Of a DNA stretch of 64,000 nt, positions 45,035-54,576 are shown in pieces. Positions within the stretch are counted from its first letter, which is position 1. Every line of letters starts with the position of its first letter. Under the pieces are notes generated by a model. That model made no database searches, was not told the origin of the DNA, and worked only from the letters and a program-made list of their open reading frames with translations. Both the position numbers and the translations under genes were made by a program. This DNA is from GCA-002700125 sp964434385 (lineage in GTDB: Bacteria; Chloroflexota; Dehalococcoidia; Lucifugimonadales; Lucifugimonadaceae): NCBI GenBank assembly GCA_964434385.1, contig CAYSUW010000005.1, positions 1 to 64,000 of the forward strand, in the 5' to 3' direction.

Positions 45035-45907
45035 TTGCCTTCACAAAAATCTAGTTATAAAAATATTAAAATTGAGGATTTCAAAATTACTGAAAAACCT
45101 TTTTATATACCTATTTCTGATGAAATTAATATTTTCCATTCTGCATATAATCAAAAAATACCAGTATTACTTAAAGGCCCTACTGGAACAGGAAAGACCA
45201 GATTTGTTGAATATATGGCATGGCATATTTCTAATGTTGCTTATAATTCCAAGGCCAAAAATAATCTAACACAAGTTCCTTTAATTACAGTAGCATGCCA
45301 TGAAGATCTTACAGCTAGTGATTTAGTAGGGCGTTATCTTATAGATCCTGAAGGTACAAGATGGGTAGATGGTCCTTTAACCAGAGCTGTTAAAGCAGGA
45401 GGTATATGTTATCTAGATGAAGTAGTAGAAGCTAGAAAAGATACCACTGTAATTATTCATCCTTTAACTGATCATAGAAGAGTTCTTACAGTCGATAAAC
45501 TTGGTGAGTTGATAGAAGCTTCAGAAGGTTTTTTGATGGTTGTTTCCTATAATCCAGGATATCAGAATGCTTTAAAAGATTTAAAGCAAAGCACAAGGCA
45601 AAGATTTATAGCTATTGAATTTGATTTTCCTCCATTTGAAGTTGAAAAAGAAATTATCAAAACTGAAGCAGGAATTGATGATTCTACAGCATCTTCATTA
45701 GCCACAATTGGAGAAAAAATTAGAAATTTAACTGATTATGGTTTAACTGAAGCCGCTAGTCCCAGAGTTTTAATTTATGCTGGCCGTCTTATAAAAGAAG
45801 GAATTCCACCTAGAAGAGCATGTCAAGTTGCAATAACTTGGGGTATTACAGATGATAAAAAACTGCACAGTAGTATAGAAGAAGTGATTTCAGCTATTTT
45901 TCCTTAA
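45035..45907 (+). CDS. MoxR-class AAA+ ATPase of the CbbQ/NirQ/NorQ family
   Basis: These ATPases act with a VWA-domain partner to insert metals or activate a target enzyme (RuBisCO with CbbQO, nitric oxide reductase with NorQD). The 290 residues have Walker A GPTGTGKT (48-55), CHEDLTASDLVGRYLID (the family pore region), Walker B GGICYLDEVVEARKD and the C-terminal helical lid. Its TTG start is supported by GAGAGG seven bases upstream. The VWA partner is two genes downstream, separated by a NUDIX gene. No RuBisCO, NorB or CO-dehydrogenase gene is in view. Confidence 0.9.
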   Translation: MPSQKSSYKNIKIEDFKITEKPFYIPISDEINIFHSAYNQKIPVLLKGPTGTGKTRFVEYMAWHISNVAYNSKAKNNLTQVPLITVACHEDLTASDLVGRYLIDPEGTRWVDGPLTRAVKAGGICYLDEVVEARKDTTVIIHPLTDHRRVLTVDKLGELIEASEGFLMVVSYNPGYQNALKDLKQSTRQRFIAIEFDFPPFEVEKEIIKTEAGIDDSTASSLATIGEKIRNLTDYGLTEAASPRVLIYAGRLIKEGIPPRRACQVAITWGITDDKKLHSSIEEVISAIFP

Positions 45908-45935
45908 AATAAACTTCGTAATTACAATTTAAAAT

Positions 45936-46514
45936 ATGCAGTATTCAGTAAAACAAATAGAATCAACCTTAAAAGTTAATAAGGTTCCAAAAATTTCTGA
46001 TAAAAAGTTTTTTGGAATTCCAAAAGCAGCAGTTTTTGTATTATTAATAGATAGGCCTTATGGAACAAGTATTCTTTTAGTGAAAAGATCTTCTAAAGTT
46101 TCTACTCATAAAGGTGAAATATGTTTTCCTGGTGGTAAAGAAGAAAATTCAGATAAATCTCTTTTAAATACCGCTTTTAGAGAATTGAAAGAAGAAATAG
46201 GTGTTTCTAGAGACTCAGTAAATTTAATTTGCTCTCTGACTCCAGAAATTACTAGAACAGGCTATGTTATTATTCCTTTTGTTGGACATTTACTTGATGA
46301 TTCTTCTATAAAACCTGACATGTCAGAGATAGAAAAAGTAATGTTTGTCACTTTGAAAGATATACAAGATCCTGATAGAAAACGAACTATAGATTTTATT
46401 TTGGATGGTTCTAGTTTTCATAGAAATGGTTTTATGGTGAAGAATTATCTTGTATGGGGAGCAACATCTAATATCACCAATGAATTAATAACAAAAATTA
46501 ATTATTACAATTAA
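45936..46514 (+). CDS. NUDIX hydrolase, CoA pyrophosphatase (NudL-like)
   Basis: A 192-residue NUDIX protein. The Nudix box spans residues 66-88 (GG-x5-E-x7-REL-x-EE-x-G pattern). Directly before it is the UPF0035 signature STHKGEICFPGG, which marks hydrolases that cut CoA to phosphopantetheine and 3',5'-ADP. It sits between an ATPase and VWA gene that normally adjoin each other, 2 bp before the latter, which may reflect operon shuffling rather than a shared job. CoaE nearby is also CoA-linked. Confidence 0.88.
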   Translation: MQYSVKQIESTLKVNKVPKISDKKFFGIPKAAVFVLLIDRPYGTSILLVKRSSKVSTHKGEICFPGGKEENSDKSLLNTAFRELKEEIGVSRDSVNLICSLTPEITRTGYVIIPFVGHLLDDSSIKPDMSEIEKVMFVTLKDIQDPDRKRTIDFILDGSSFHRNGFMVKNYLVWGATSNITNELITKINYYN

Positions 46515-46516
46515 GA

Positions 46517-49500
46517 ATGAGTTCAGAATATCAAAATAAAAAATTAGAAAAAATTGAAAAAGAATTAGAGTCAATTTCTAAAGAATTATATTTGACTTTC
46601 CTTCATAGCAGAAAAGAGTTAAAAAATTATTTTGATGAAAAAACTCTTGTTGAATGGGCTTCGAATGGATTAAATATTTCTCAAGCCTCTCAAAATTCCT
46701 TGAACACAGGTAAAAAATTTTTTGAAATCAGTTCTTTTCTTTATGAAAAAATCCCTAAGTCTGTTTTTAATATTTGGATGGAAAAAGTAGTTTTGATTTG
46801 CAAAGATTCTAGTACTTTAGGATATTCATACTTGATTTCTAGTCCCTCGATTTTGAATGTTTTAAGACCTAGATATTTACAAGAATGGTCTGATATAAGT
46901 AAAAATATTTATACTGGATCATGGAAGACAAATTCTTTAGCTTCTAAATTTATGGAGTCTTCTCCATTTTTACTTAAAACAATTTCTTTTGATGATTTAA
47001 AAAATTTATCGGATTATTTGAATAATATTGCAGTAAAATCATGTGATTTGGCTATTCAAAATTTAGAATGGTGTAAAGAAAATTTATCTATTTTAGGTAA
47101 AGAAAATTCTGATTTCATAGTACTGATAAAATCTTTAAGTAATTCAGATTGGCGCGAAATAAATGGTTTTTTTGAATTTTTAGATTTAAATATTGAGAAA
47201 AATAAAATAGAAAATATTAGTTACCTTATTCAGTTACTCTTACATTTTGAATTAGAAAAAGATAAATCGGAAAAACCAAAGAACAATTCCGATAATTTCT
47301 ATCAGAACCAATCTAATATTAAGATATCTGATTTCACAAAAACTTTTCTGTCGATTACAGAAAAATTTGGAAATTCAGATCTTGAGAATATTTTTAATAT
47401 GAATTTAAAGCTTATTAAACTCTCATCTAAAGCTGCAAATAATTTCAATAATTCTGTAAATGTTCTATTAGAAAAATTGACTAATAGCCAACTAAAAGAA
47501 TGGTTTTCAACTGGATTAGCACTTCTAAAGAAAGATATTGTTTTAGGTCAAATGTATTTTGCAATGGAAACAGAACAATCAATATTGTTACTGGATTCTT
47601 TGTCATATTCTGTAGATATAGAAAGAGAAAAAGAAATGTTTAAAATTTATTGTGCTGCTCTATCTGGAAAAGAACTTGAAATTCAATCATCTCAAAAACT
47701 TGTTGAAAAACAAATTGGTTGGTTAGATTCAAATTTGGCTACTACTGAAGGAACTACAATTTTTCTTCCACAAACTATAAAAAGATTTAATTCAAAAAAA
47801 GATAATTTTGCATGGTATAAAGTTATAGCTACGCATCAGACTGGTCATGTTGAATTTGGGAGTTTTGAATTTAATTTTAATAGAAAATCTTCTTCTTTTA
47901 TTGATTTAAGGTCTCGTGTTTGGGATTTAAAATCCCCAAAGATTACAAATGATTCTAATAACGAAAATAATCTTGACCAAAATTCTAAATCATATTTATC
48001 TGATATTAGTAAATTTTTAGATTTATTTGATGATTCAAAACTAGCTTTAGATATTTTTACTTTATTAGAGGCTTCTAGAATTGATAAAAAAGTTTTAAGA
48101 GTATACCAAGGCATCAAAGAAGATTACTTAAAAGTTCAGAATATAGCTATAACTAATAGGCCTAAAATTGAAGAATTGCCTACTAGAGAAGCTTTGGTAG
48201 AGATTTTAATAAAATACAGTATCAATCCTAATATAAAAATCAATATTCCTAAAATTCATAAAGATACAATTTTAAGATTGTCCATTTTTGTAGACAAAAT
48301 GAATTCTCCTAAAGCTTTAGTTGAAGATTCAGCAGAAGCAACTATTAGAATATATAAAATTCTTTCAGAAATTGAGAATACTGTGTCTGATGAACAAGAG
48401 TTTGAAGAATTAGATCTAGATCAAGACAATCAAAATGAAGAAAATAGTGAAGAAAATGATCAAGTAATTAAAGATATATTAGACTATTTCCAATCGTTTG
48501 AAGAAGTCTTAGAATTTAGCAATTCAACAGAAGACACATCTGATTCTGAAGTTGTCCCTGAAGAATCAGATTATAAATCACCTCAAGAAGTGGAATATAG
48601 AGGAGATTTTAAGCCTGAACTATCTCAATTGCTTTATGATTTGCAAATTGCCGGAGGAACTGATTTAGATGGTCAAAATATGAATCTTTCAGAAAGTGAA
48701 TTAGAAAAAATGCTCAAAAATTCTTCTGAAATTCAAGATGGAGATTCTTCTGAAACTGATCAAATTGATGGTAATGTAGCAAAAAATATTGCTGATCTTA
48801 TAGATAAACTAGATGGTCAAGAATCGAAATCTGGAGGAATGTTTTCTGATTCATTTGGTCATGTTGATGAAACTGGTAATAGTTTAGTCCCTTCAGGAAA
48901 AGATCAATTTGTATATGATGAATGGGATTTTAGAGCAAAAGAATATAAAAAACATTGGTGTTTAGTCAATGAAAAAAGTATGTCTGAAGGCGAATCTGAT
49001 TTTTATGATGAAACTCTTTCAAATTATTCTGGTTTAATGAAAGAAATAAGGAAACAGTTTGAATTGATTGTTCCGGAAAACTACAGAAAAATTAAAAGAT
49101 TGGAAGATGGAGAAGAACAAGATCTTGACCTTGTTATAGAGGCCATGACTGATTTAAGAGCTGGAATTACTCCTTCAGAAAAATTATATTGGAGAAGAAA
49201 TAAAGTCGAGAGAGATATAGCTGTAGCTTTCCTATTGGATATGAGTGCTTCAACTGCAGAAGCTATTGAAGATACAAAATATTCTAGAGATGATTGGGGT
49301 GCTCCCGATGATCCTGAAAAATATATGGAATGGTTAAGGAAAAGAAGATCTCAGGGATTAAGGAGAGGTTACAAAAGAATTATAGACTTAGAAAAAGAAG
49401 GGATAATTCTTTTGATAGAAGCCTTAGAAACTTTAGGTGATTTTTATGGAATCTATGGTTTTTCAGGATACGGACGTGAGAATGTTGAATTCTTTGTAAT

Positions 49501-49903
49501 GAAAGAAATAGAAGAGAAATTCAGTCCTGAGGTTTCAAAGAGAATCGATAGAGTAAGTCCTTTACATGCTACTAGAATGGGTCCTGCAATCCGTCATACT
49601 ATAAAAAAATTAGAAAATGTTGAAGCAAAATCAAGGTTTTTATTTTTGATCAGTGATGGTAGGCCTCAGGATAGAGGATATAGCAGAGAAGGAGTGGAAA
49701 AAGAGTATGCAGTAAATGATACCAAAAAAGCTTTACAAGAGGCTAAATCTAGTGGTATCACACCTTTCTGTTTAACTGTAGACAAACAGGGTCATGATTA
49801 CATGAAAAATATGATGGATGATATGAGCTATGAGGTATTGGACAACATCAGTCTTTTGCCATTAAGATTACCTGAATTGTATAAAGCTTTAACTATGACT
49901 TAA
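46517..49903 (+). CDS. Large NorD/CbbO-like VWA-domain protein
   Basis: A 1128-residue protein, well above the ~640-780 usual for NorD/CbbO. The N-terminal ~400 residues look like helical repeats with recurring Trp-rich motifs. A middle block has H440-Q-T-G-H444-VEFGSFEF, matching the HQxxHxEFGTF motif of the family. An acidic, disordered linker (about 625-720) follows, then the C-terminal VWA domain with metal-site DMSAS (D908), TRMGPAIRH and SDGRPQD (about 1045). It probably pairs with the AAA+ protein at 45035 as an activation complex; the client is not identifiable. Confidence 0.85.
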   Translation: MSSEYQNKKLEKIEKELESISKELYLTFLHSRKELKNYFDEKTLVEWASNGLNISQASQNSLNTGKKFFEISSFLYEKIPKSVFNIWMEKVVLICKDSSTLGYSYLISSPSILNVLRPRYLQEWSDISKNIYTGSWKTNSLASKFMESSPFLLKTISFDDLKNLSDYLNNIAVKSCDLAIQNLEWCKENLSILGKENSDFIVLIKSLSNSDWREINGFFEFLDLNIEKNKIENISYLIQLLLHFELEKDKSEKPKNNSDNFYQNQSNIKISDFTKTFLSITEKFGNSDLENIFNMNLKLIKLSSKAANNFNNSVNVLLEKLTNSQLKEWFSTGLALLKKDIVLGQMYFAMETEQSILLLDSLSYSVDIEREKEMFKIYCAALSGKELEIQSSQKLVEKQIGWLDSNLATTEGTTIFLPQTIKRFNSKKDNFAWYKVIATHQTGHVEFGSFEFNFNRKSSSFIDLRSRVWDLKSPKITNDSNNENNLDQNSKSYLSDISKFLDLFDDSKLALDIFTLLEASRIDKKVLRVYQGIKEDYLKVQNIAITNRPKIEELPTREALVEILIKYSINPNIKINIPKIHKDTILRLSIFVDKMNSPKALVEDSAEATIRIYKILSEIENTVSDEQEFEELDLDQDNQNEENSEENDQVIKDILDYFQSFEEVLEFSNSTEDTSDSEVVPEESDYKSPQEVEYRGDFKPELSQLLYDLQIAGGTDLDGQNMNLSESELEKMLKNSSEIQDGDSSETDQIDGNVAKNIADLIDKLDGQESKSGGMFSDSFGHVDETGNSLVPSGKDQFVYDEWDFRAKEYKKHWCLVNEKSMSEGESDFYDETLSNYSGLMKEIRKQFELIVPENYRKIKRLEDGEEQDLDLVIEAMTDLRAGITPSEKLYWRRNKVERDIAVAFLLDMSASTAEAIEDTKYSRDDWGAPDDPEKYMEWLRKRRSQGLRRGYKRIIDLEKEGIILLIEALETLGDFYGIYGFSGYGRENVEFFVMKEIEEKFSPEVSKRIDRVSPLHATRMGPAIRHTIKKLENVEAKSRFLFLISDGRPQDRGYSREGVEKEYAVNDTKKALQEAKSSGITPFCLTVDKQGHDYMKNMMDDMSYEVLDNISLLPLRLPELYKALTMT

Positions 49904-50943
49904 TTAAAATTATTAAGTATTTCTTGAGCCCATTTCTTATCTGCTAAAATCACATCTTCTCCGTCTTGAGGCACAACGAAAACATGTTTTCCATCAGGAC
50001 TATTAGAGCCAAAAGTAATTGCTACCCTCGAAATAATCTTATTACCCTTAGAATTAAAACCTTCAGTTCTTATAAAAATATGAGGGGAGTTAGAATTGGC
50101 ACCAAATTTTTCAAAGTCTTTTGGGGTTTTTAATCCAGTCCCTTCGGATGCAATTCCGTCAAAATCTGGTTTAGAGATATGTTTTATTAGATCCCTTAAT
50201 TCTTTTTGATCTTTTATTTGTTTACCTCTACATGGTTCTATTTCTAAATAAGGCTCTTTTGTTTCTGGATGAATTAACAATTCGCATTTTTCCCAATTGA
50301 AACTATTTTCAGGATTAGATTTGATGTATCCGAATGCTTTTGAGATCTTCCCATCAATATAGAAAACTATCTCAGTAACAGTCATTGGATCTAGAGAATA
50401 AAACCAGTCTGGTAGTGGCGGAATATCAGCAAGTTTTTGAATGACTTCACCCCAACTCACATCAACAGCCATTATCTTTGTTCTACCTTTTACTGTTGCA
50501 TAGTGATAGGATCCATCAGGAGTTTTATCGCCTAACTCAACCTCAACTTTACTTCCATCAGAAAGTTCAATTTGAAGTGATAAAGTAGGTTCATCAAGGC
50601 CAAATTTTGATCGATTCTGTTCTGAGTCATCTATGAATCTGCTTGTTAATGGACCTTGTAATAAAAATGTAAAACCTCCCCATCTATTTAAATTAAGAGG
50701 TGTGTTTATTAAGGAAGTAAAAAACCATAATCCTTGTTGATCTTCTCTTTTTTCTACTGAAATTTCATTTGTATTAGTTTTTATATTAATCGCAGTCATA
50801 TCCTTATTTGATATTCTGTATAGATAAGGAGATTCTTGGTTGTTGTCATCTTCTGAATTATAAACTTCTAAATAGAGCCATGTTCCTAATATAGAACTTA
50901 GGGCTAATAGAATTACGAGTACAAGTGAAATTCTGATACTCAA
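49900..50943 (-). CDS. DUF4340-domain membrane-anchored protein of the Gld-like ABC cluster
   Basis: An N-terminal membrane helix (LSIRISLVLVILLALSSIL) is followed by an extracytoplasmic DUF4340 domain with the LSDGSKVEVELGDKTPDG-type beta-rich repeats. I place the start at TTG 50943 since GGAGGAG lies about nine bases upstream; an open frame to 51018 would overlap the upstream gene by 73 bp. DUF4340 proteins regularly accompany GldG-like genes; their role is unknown. Convergent 4-bp overlap with the VWA gene. Confidence 0.85.
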   Translation of the reverse strand: MSIRISLVLVILLALSSILGTWLYLEVYNSEDDNNQESPYLYRISNKDMTAINIKTNTNEISVEKREDQQGLWFFTSLINTPLNLNRWGGFTFLLQGPLTSRFIDDSEQNRSKFGLDEPTLSLQIELSDGSKVEVELGDKTPDGSYHYATVKGRTKIMAVDVSWGEVIQKLADIPPLPDWFYSLDPMTVTEIVFYIDGKISKAFGYIKSNPENSFNWEKCELLIHPETKEPYLEIEPCRGKQIKDQKELRDLIKHISKPDFDGIASEGTGLKTPKDFEKFGANSNSPHIFIRTEGFNSKGNKIISRVAITFGSNSPDGKHVFVVPQDGEDVILADKKWAQEILNNFN

Positions 50944-50945
50944 AC

Positions 50946-52724
50946 TTATCGTCTCCTCCACCAAGCCAATATGCCTAGGGATCCAATAATGCTTGGCATT
51001 AATAACCATCCGCTCCATCTGATAAAGGCTCTTTCATTTTTTGTAAGTACTAATTCTCTGAATACGGTTTCTTTTACTCTAAGAGAAATAAGTTCTGTAT
51101 CTTTTGTTAACCAATTCACTGAGTTTGCAAAAAGATCTTGATTTCTTGATGAAGTGATATATTTGTTACTGGCAAAGTCAGAATCTCCAATAACAACAAT
51201 ATGAGAGTATAGGTACCCTTCATCTGTTTTCATTTTCGGTTCTCCTATAATTGTACTAATTACTTGACTTGCCATAGCTATTGGTAATGGTCCCGGTGTT
51301 TCTGTTTTTTGATCGAATGAAAGTACTTCAGAATCAGTTTCAGACCAACTGTTTATTGTAGTAAATGCTAAAGGCTTAGAATTTACATAGAGAACTCCTT
51401 CTGGAGTGATTGGGATTTCTTCATCTGATAATGACATTCCAATATAAGATGCTCCTGGAAAATACATGACATCAAAATTATGAGTAATTGGATGTTCAGG
51501 TATTTGTAAGTTTGTGTTTTTCACTTGTAAGAAATCTAGGCTTGGAGCAACATAACTGATGGTGTCTACTAGTGTTCCATTACCTACGATAATTCCCCAT
51601 TGAGCTAAAAATGTGAGATATTCTTCTGGTGCATCAGATTCAACTAGTAAAAATATATTTCCTCCGAAATTGATATATTCAGTCAAAAGTTGAGATTGTG
51701 ATTGATTGATTGGTTCTTTGGGATCAGCGATTATTAGTGCTGCAGGGAAATTTTCTGGATCTCCACTTGCTAAAAGATTTCCTAATTCAGAAATAGTGAT
51801 ATTGTTTACTATATAATTATCTCTAACTAACGCATTTACTGCTAAGCCGTAACCATTTGAATTTTGATCAAAATCTGTAATGTCTCTTTCATCATGACCT
51901 GAAAGAAATAAGACCATTTTTTGTTTTAATTGACTGACTACTAATAATCCAGTAATTATATCTTGTTCAGAAAATACATCTGGAGTTTCTCTAGGATCAA
52001 TTCCTATTGAATAAGATATTCTTTGAGTGTCACTTCCTTTAAATGCGAGAGCAGGTAAACTTCTTCCAGATAAAAATCTGTCTATTCCGAGATTTTGAGC
52101 TATATCTGGATCTAAGTCGGGATCTATGAGCTTATAAGTTAAATTTGTTGTTGTGGATCTTTTAGAGAATTCACTTAGTAGATCTTCAGTGTGCCTTATA
52201 GCTATATTACTGTTTTGGTTATTGCTTTTGATGAAAATAAATATCTCTATGTCTTCTGTTAATTGATCTAAAACTGCCCCTGATTGTTCAGATAGTTCGT
52301 ATTCTTTTGTTGCAGTTAGATCTGTTCTAAGCCACTCAGTAGGAGAATTTTTATTTTCTAGCCAGAAGAAAAGAAAATTTGCTGATATCATGAGAATGAT
52401 TGTTCCCAAAACTATGAAAAAAGTGTTTGCACTATATCTCCCTCTTCTTCCAAAAACACTTCGAAATACATTTTTCCAATTTAATATTCCAGCAATTAAC
52501 AAACTAATTAATGCTACTCCAGAAACTATTATTCCTGCATCCTGTATATCTCTGAAAAATATGTAAACAAGTATGCCAATGATTAATGATCCAAATCCAA
52601 ACAGAACTAATAATTGTGTGAAAGATCTTGAATTATCTTTTAACCATGTTAATAAGTTGAGTGATTTTTTCTTTTGTGGAATTCTTGATTGTTTTTTGTC
52701 TTGATCTTGATTCACTATCTCCAC
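50946..52724 (-). CDS. GldG-like ABC-2 auxiliary membrane protein
   Basis: A 592-residue protein: a basic N-terminus, three membrane helices (about 36-55, 63-85, 98-125), a large extracytoplasmic Gldg_ABC_2-type domain (features LTATKEYELSEQSGAVLDQL, SYSIGIDPRETPDVFSEQDI, VLFLSGHDERDITDFDQ) and a C-terminal membrane helix ending in WRRR. Homologues act with ABC-2 exporters in gliding bacteria and widely elsewhere, with substrate unknown. Its start overlaps the permease end by 10 bp. Confidence 0.88.
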   Translation of the reverse strand: MEIVNQDQDKKQSRIPQKKKSLNLLTWLKDNSRSFTQLLVLFGFGSLIIGILVYIFFRDIQDAGIIVSGVALISLLIAGILNWKNVFRSVFGRRGRYSANTFFIVLGTIILMISANFLFFWLENKNSPTEWLRTDLTATKEYELSEQSGAVLDQLTEDIEIFIFIKSNNQNSNIAIRHTEDLLSEFSKRSTTTNLTYKLIDPDLDPDIAQNLGIDRFLSGRSLPALAFKGSDTQRISYSIGIDPRETPDVFSEQDIITGLLVVSQLKQKMVLFLSGHDERDITDFDQNSNGYGLAVNALVRDNYIVNNITISELGNLLASGDPENFPAALIIADPKEPINQSQSQLLTEYINFGGNIFLLVESDAPEEYLTFLAQWGIIVGNGTLVDTISYVAPSLDFLQVKNTNLQIPEHPITHNFDVMYFPGASYIGMSLSDEEIPITPEGVLYVNSKPLAFTTINSWSETDSEVLSFDQKTETPGPLPIAMASQVISTIIGEPKMKTDEGYLYSHIVVIGDSDFASNKYITSSRNQDLFANSVNWLTKDTELISLRVKETVFRELVLTKNERAFIRWSGWLLMPSIIGSLGILAWWRRR

Positions 52725-53476
52725 CTTCTACTTTCAAGAATAAGAATTGTGAGCATTAAAAATATTAAAGTTATAGAAAAATAATAAGTTATATCTCCTA
52801 TTGAAATTATTCCTCTTGCAAAGTCAGCAAAATGTCCACCTTCGGAAATCCCGAAACTTTGTTGATCAAATACGGAAAAAGAACCTCCAAGTTGAAGTTG
52901 GTTTAGTATTTTAGCTATATTTGGGGTTAATCTGTCTGCAATAAAATCAATAAATGTTAGAGTAGTTAAGATTCCAGATCCCACTACTAAAGAGACTAAT
53001 TGATTGGGTCCTAATGCAGATGCAAATAAGCCTACTGATAGAGTAGCTGCAGCATATAAAATTAATCCTAAATAACCAGTAAATATGGGTCCGATGTCAG
53101 GTACTCCATATATTAAAAGTATAATTGTGTAATAAATCGTAAGTGAAAACATCAATAATATTATTGAAAAAGCAGCAAGGAATTTTCCAATTACTATCTC
53201 AGTTTCTTTCAATGGAGAAGTCAGAAGAAGTTCTAAAGTTCCAAGTTTTTGTTCTTCCGAAAGTAATCTCATAGTGATTGCAGGGGATAGAAAAATTAGA
53301 AAAAACACAGCTCCAGCTAAAAATCCTCTTATGCTTGCTTCTGCAAAAGCATCGGAAACAGATGCTACAAAGAAAAATCCTGTAACTGCTAGGAAAGAAG
53401 CAGATACAATATATGCCATAGGCGAAGCTATATAAGTTTTTAGTTCTTTATTTGCTATTAAAAAAATATTTTTCAT
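52715..53476 (-). CDS. GldF-like ABC-2 type permease
   Basis: A 253-residue membrane permease with about six helices and the ABC-2 signature MRLLSEEQKLGTLELLLTSP (about 69-88), typical of the GldF/NosY group. It starts with the amphipathic KNIFLIANKELKTYI found in these permeases. Overlaps the ATPase stop by 4 bp. Confidence 0.9.
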   Translation of the reverse strand: MKNIFLIANKELKTYIASPMAYIVSASFLAVTGFFFVASVSDAFAEASIRGFLAGAVFFLIFLSPAITMRLLSEEQKLGTLELLLTSPLKETEIVIGKFLAAFSIILLMFSLTIYYTIILLIYGVPDIGPIFTGYLGLILYAAATLSVGLFASALGPNQLVSLVVGSGILTTLTFIDFIADRLTPNIAKILNQLQLGGSFSVFDQQSFGISEGGHFADFARGIISIGDITYYFSITLIFLMLTILILESRRWR

Positions 53477-54438
53477 TTTTTTTGTTTTTCATCAGTTGTT
53501 ACATGCATAAAAATCTCTTCTAGGGTCATTGGAATAGAATTTAATCTGATTAGCCCCCAACCTTTTTCAATTATGGTTTTGGCAATGATTTCTTGAGCAT
53601 TATTTTCAGGTTTTACTTCTACTATAAGATTAATATTTTCGTCACTTGTGCTAGTTTCTTGATTAGTTAGACTTTGCCTAGCATCTACTATGAAATTAAG
53701 ATTTCTAAGTTCTTTAAGAATTTCATTGATATTTTTTGCTTTAATAGAAAGTTCAATTTGTTCAGAAGTTTTTAATTTTTCAGATAATACAGAAGGTTTG
53801 TCGTCAGCTACGATTTTTCCTTCATGAATAACAAGTACTCTTTTGCAAATCATGCTTACTTCAGGAAGAATGTGTGAACTAAGAATTAAGGTGTGATTTC
53901 CTCCTAATTCCTTGATTAAACCTCTAGTTTCAATTACTTGTACTGGATCAATTCCTATTGTTGGTTCGTCAAGAATCAATATTTTAGGTTCGTGTAGAAT
54001 TGCTTGAGCAATTCCTGTTCTTTGCCGATAACCTTTTGATAATTTTCCCACTAAAACATTACGATATTCACCAAGACCTATTATTTCTATTACTTCAGGT
54101 AGGCGTTTTTTAATTTTGGAATTACTCATCCCACGTATTTTCCCCATGAATTCCAAATAATCTGTCACTTCCATATCTTGATACAAAGGAACACTCTCAG
54201 GTAAATATCCAATTAATTTTCGGATTTCTAGAGAATTTTTTATAATATCAAACCCTCCTATAGTTACATCTCCTTCAGTAGGAGGAGTAAAGCCTGTCAA
54301 TACTCTCATAGTAGTAGTTTTACCAGCTCCATTTGGACCTAGAAGCCCTACAATGTCTCCTTTATTTAATTCAAAGGAAATATTGATTACTGCTGGATAA
54401 TCTCCATAATATTTTGATAAATTATTTACTTTAATCAT
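53473..54438 (-). CDS. GldA-like ABC transporter ATP-binding protein
   Basis: ATPase of the exporter, 321 residues from ATG 54438. Walker A GPNGAGKT (34-41), signature LSKGYRQRTGIAQ, Walker B ILILDEPTIGIDP and a C-terminal extension of ~100 residues typical of ABC-2 ATPases. The frame opens 22 codons earlier (54504), but only from the internal Met does the conserved IKVNNLSKYYG strand begin, so I chose the shorter form. No good Shine-Dalgarno is visible at either. Confidence 0.92.
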   Translation of the reverse strand: MIKVNNLSKYYGDYPAVINISFELNKGDIVGLLGPNGAGKTTTMRVLTGFTPPTEGDVTIGGFDIIKNSLEIRKLIGYLPESVPLYQDMEVTDYLEFMGKIRGMSNSKIKKRLPEVIEIIGLGEYRNVLVGKLSKGYRQRTGIAQAILHEPKILILDEPTIGIDPVQVIETRGLIKELGGNHTLILSSHILPEVSMICKRVLVIHEGKIVADDKPSVLSEKLKTSEQIELSIKAKNINEILKELRNLNFIVDARQSLTNQETSTSDENINLIVEVKPENNAQEIIAKTIIEKGWGLIRLNSIPMTLEEIFMHVTTDEKQKK

Positions 54439-54576
54439 AGTAATATTGGATAACTGATTAAAATTATAAAAACGATTACAAAATAAAGATGATAGCCAAA
54501 ACATTCGAATTCTTCAATAATATTAGAACCTTTTATGAGTTATCATTGAAAAAAGAGATTATTTCTGAAATAAAAA

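Noticed and set aside
50944..51018. N-terminal extension of the DUF4340 protein
   Set aside because: Would overlap the GldG-like gene by 73 bp and has no ribosome-binding site; the TTG at 50943 follows GGAGGAG.
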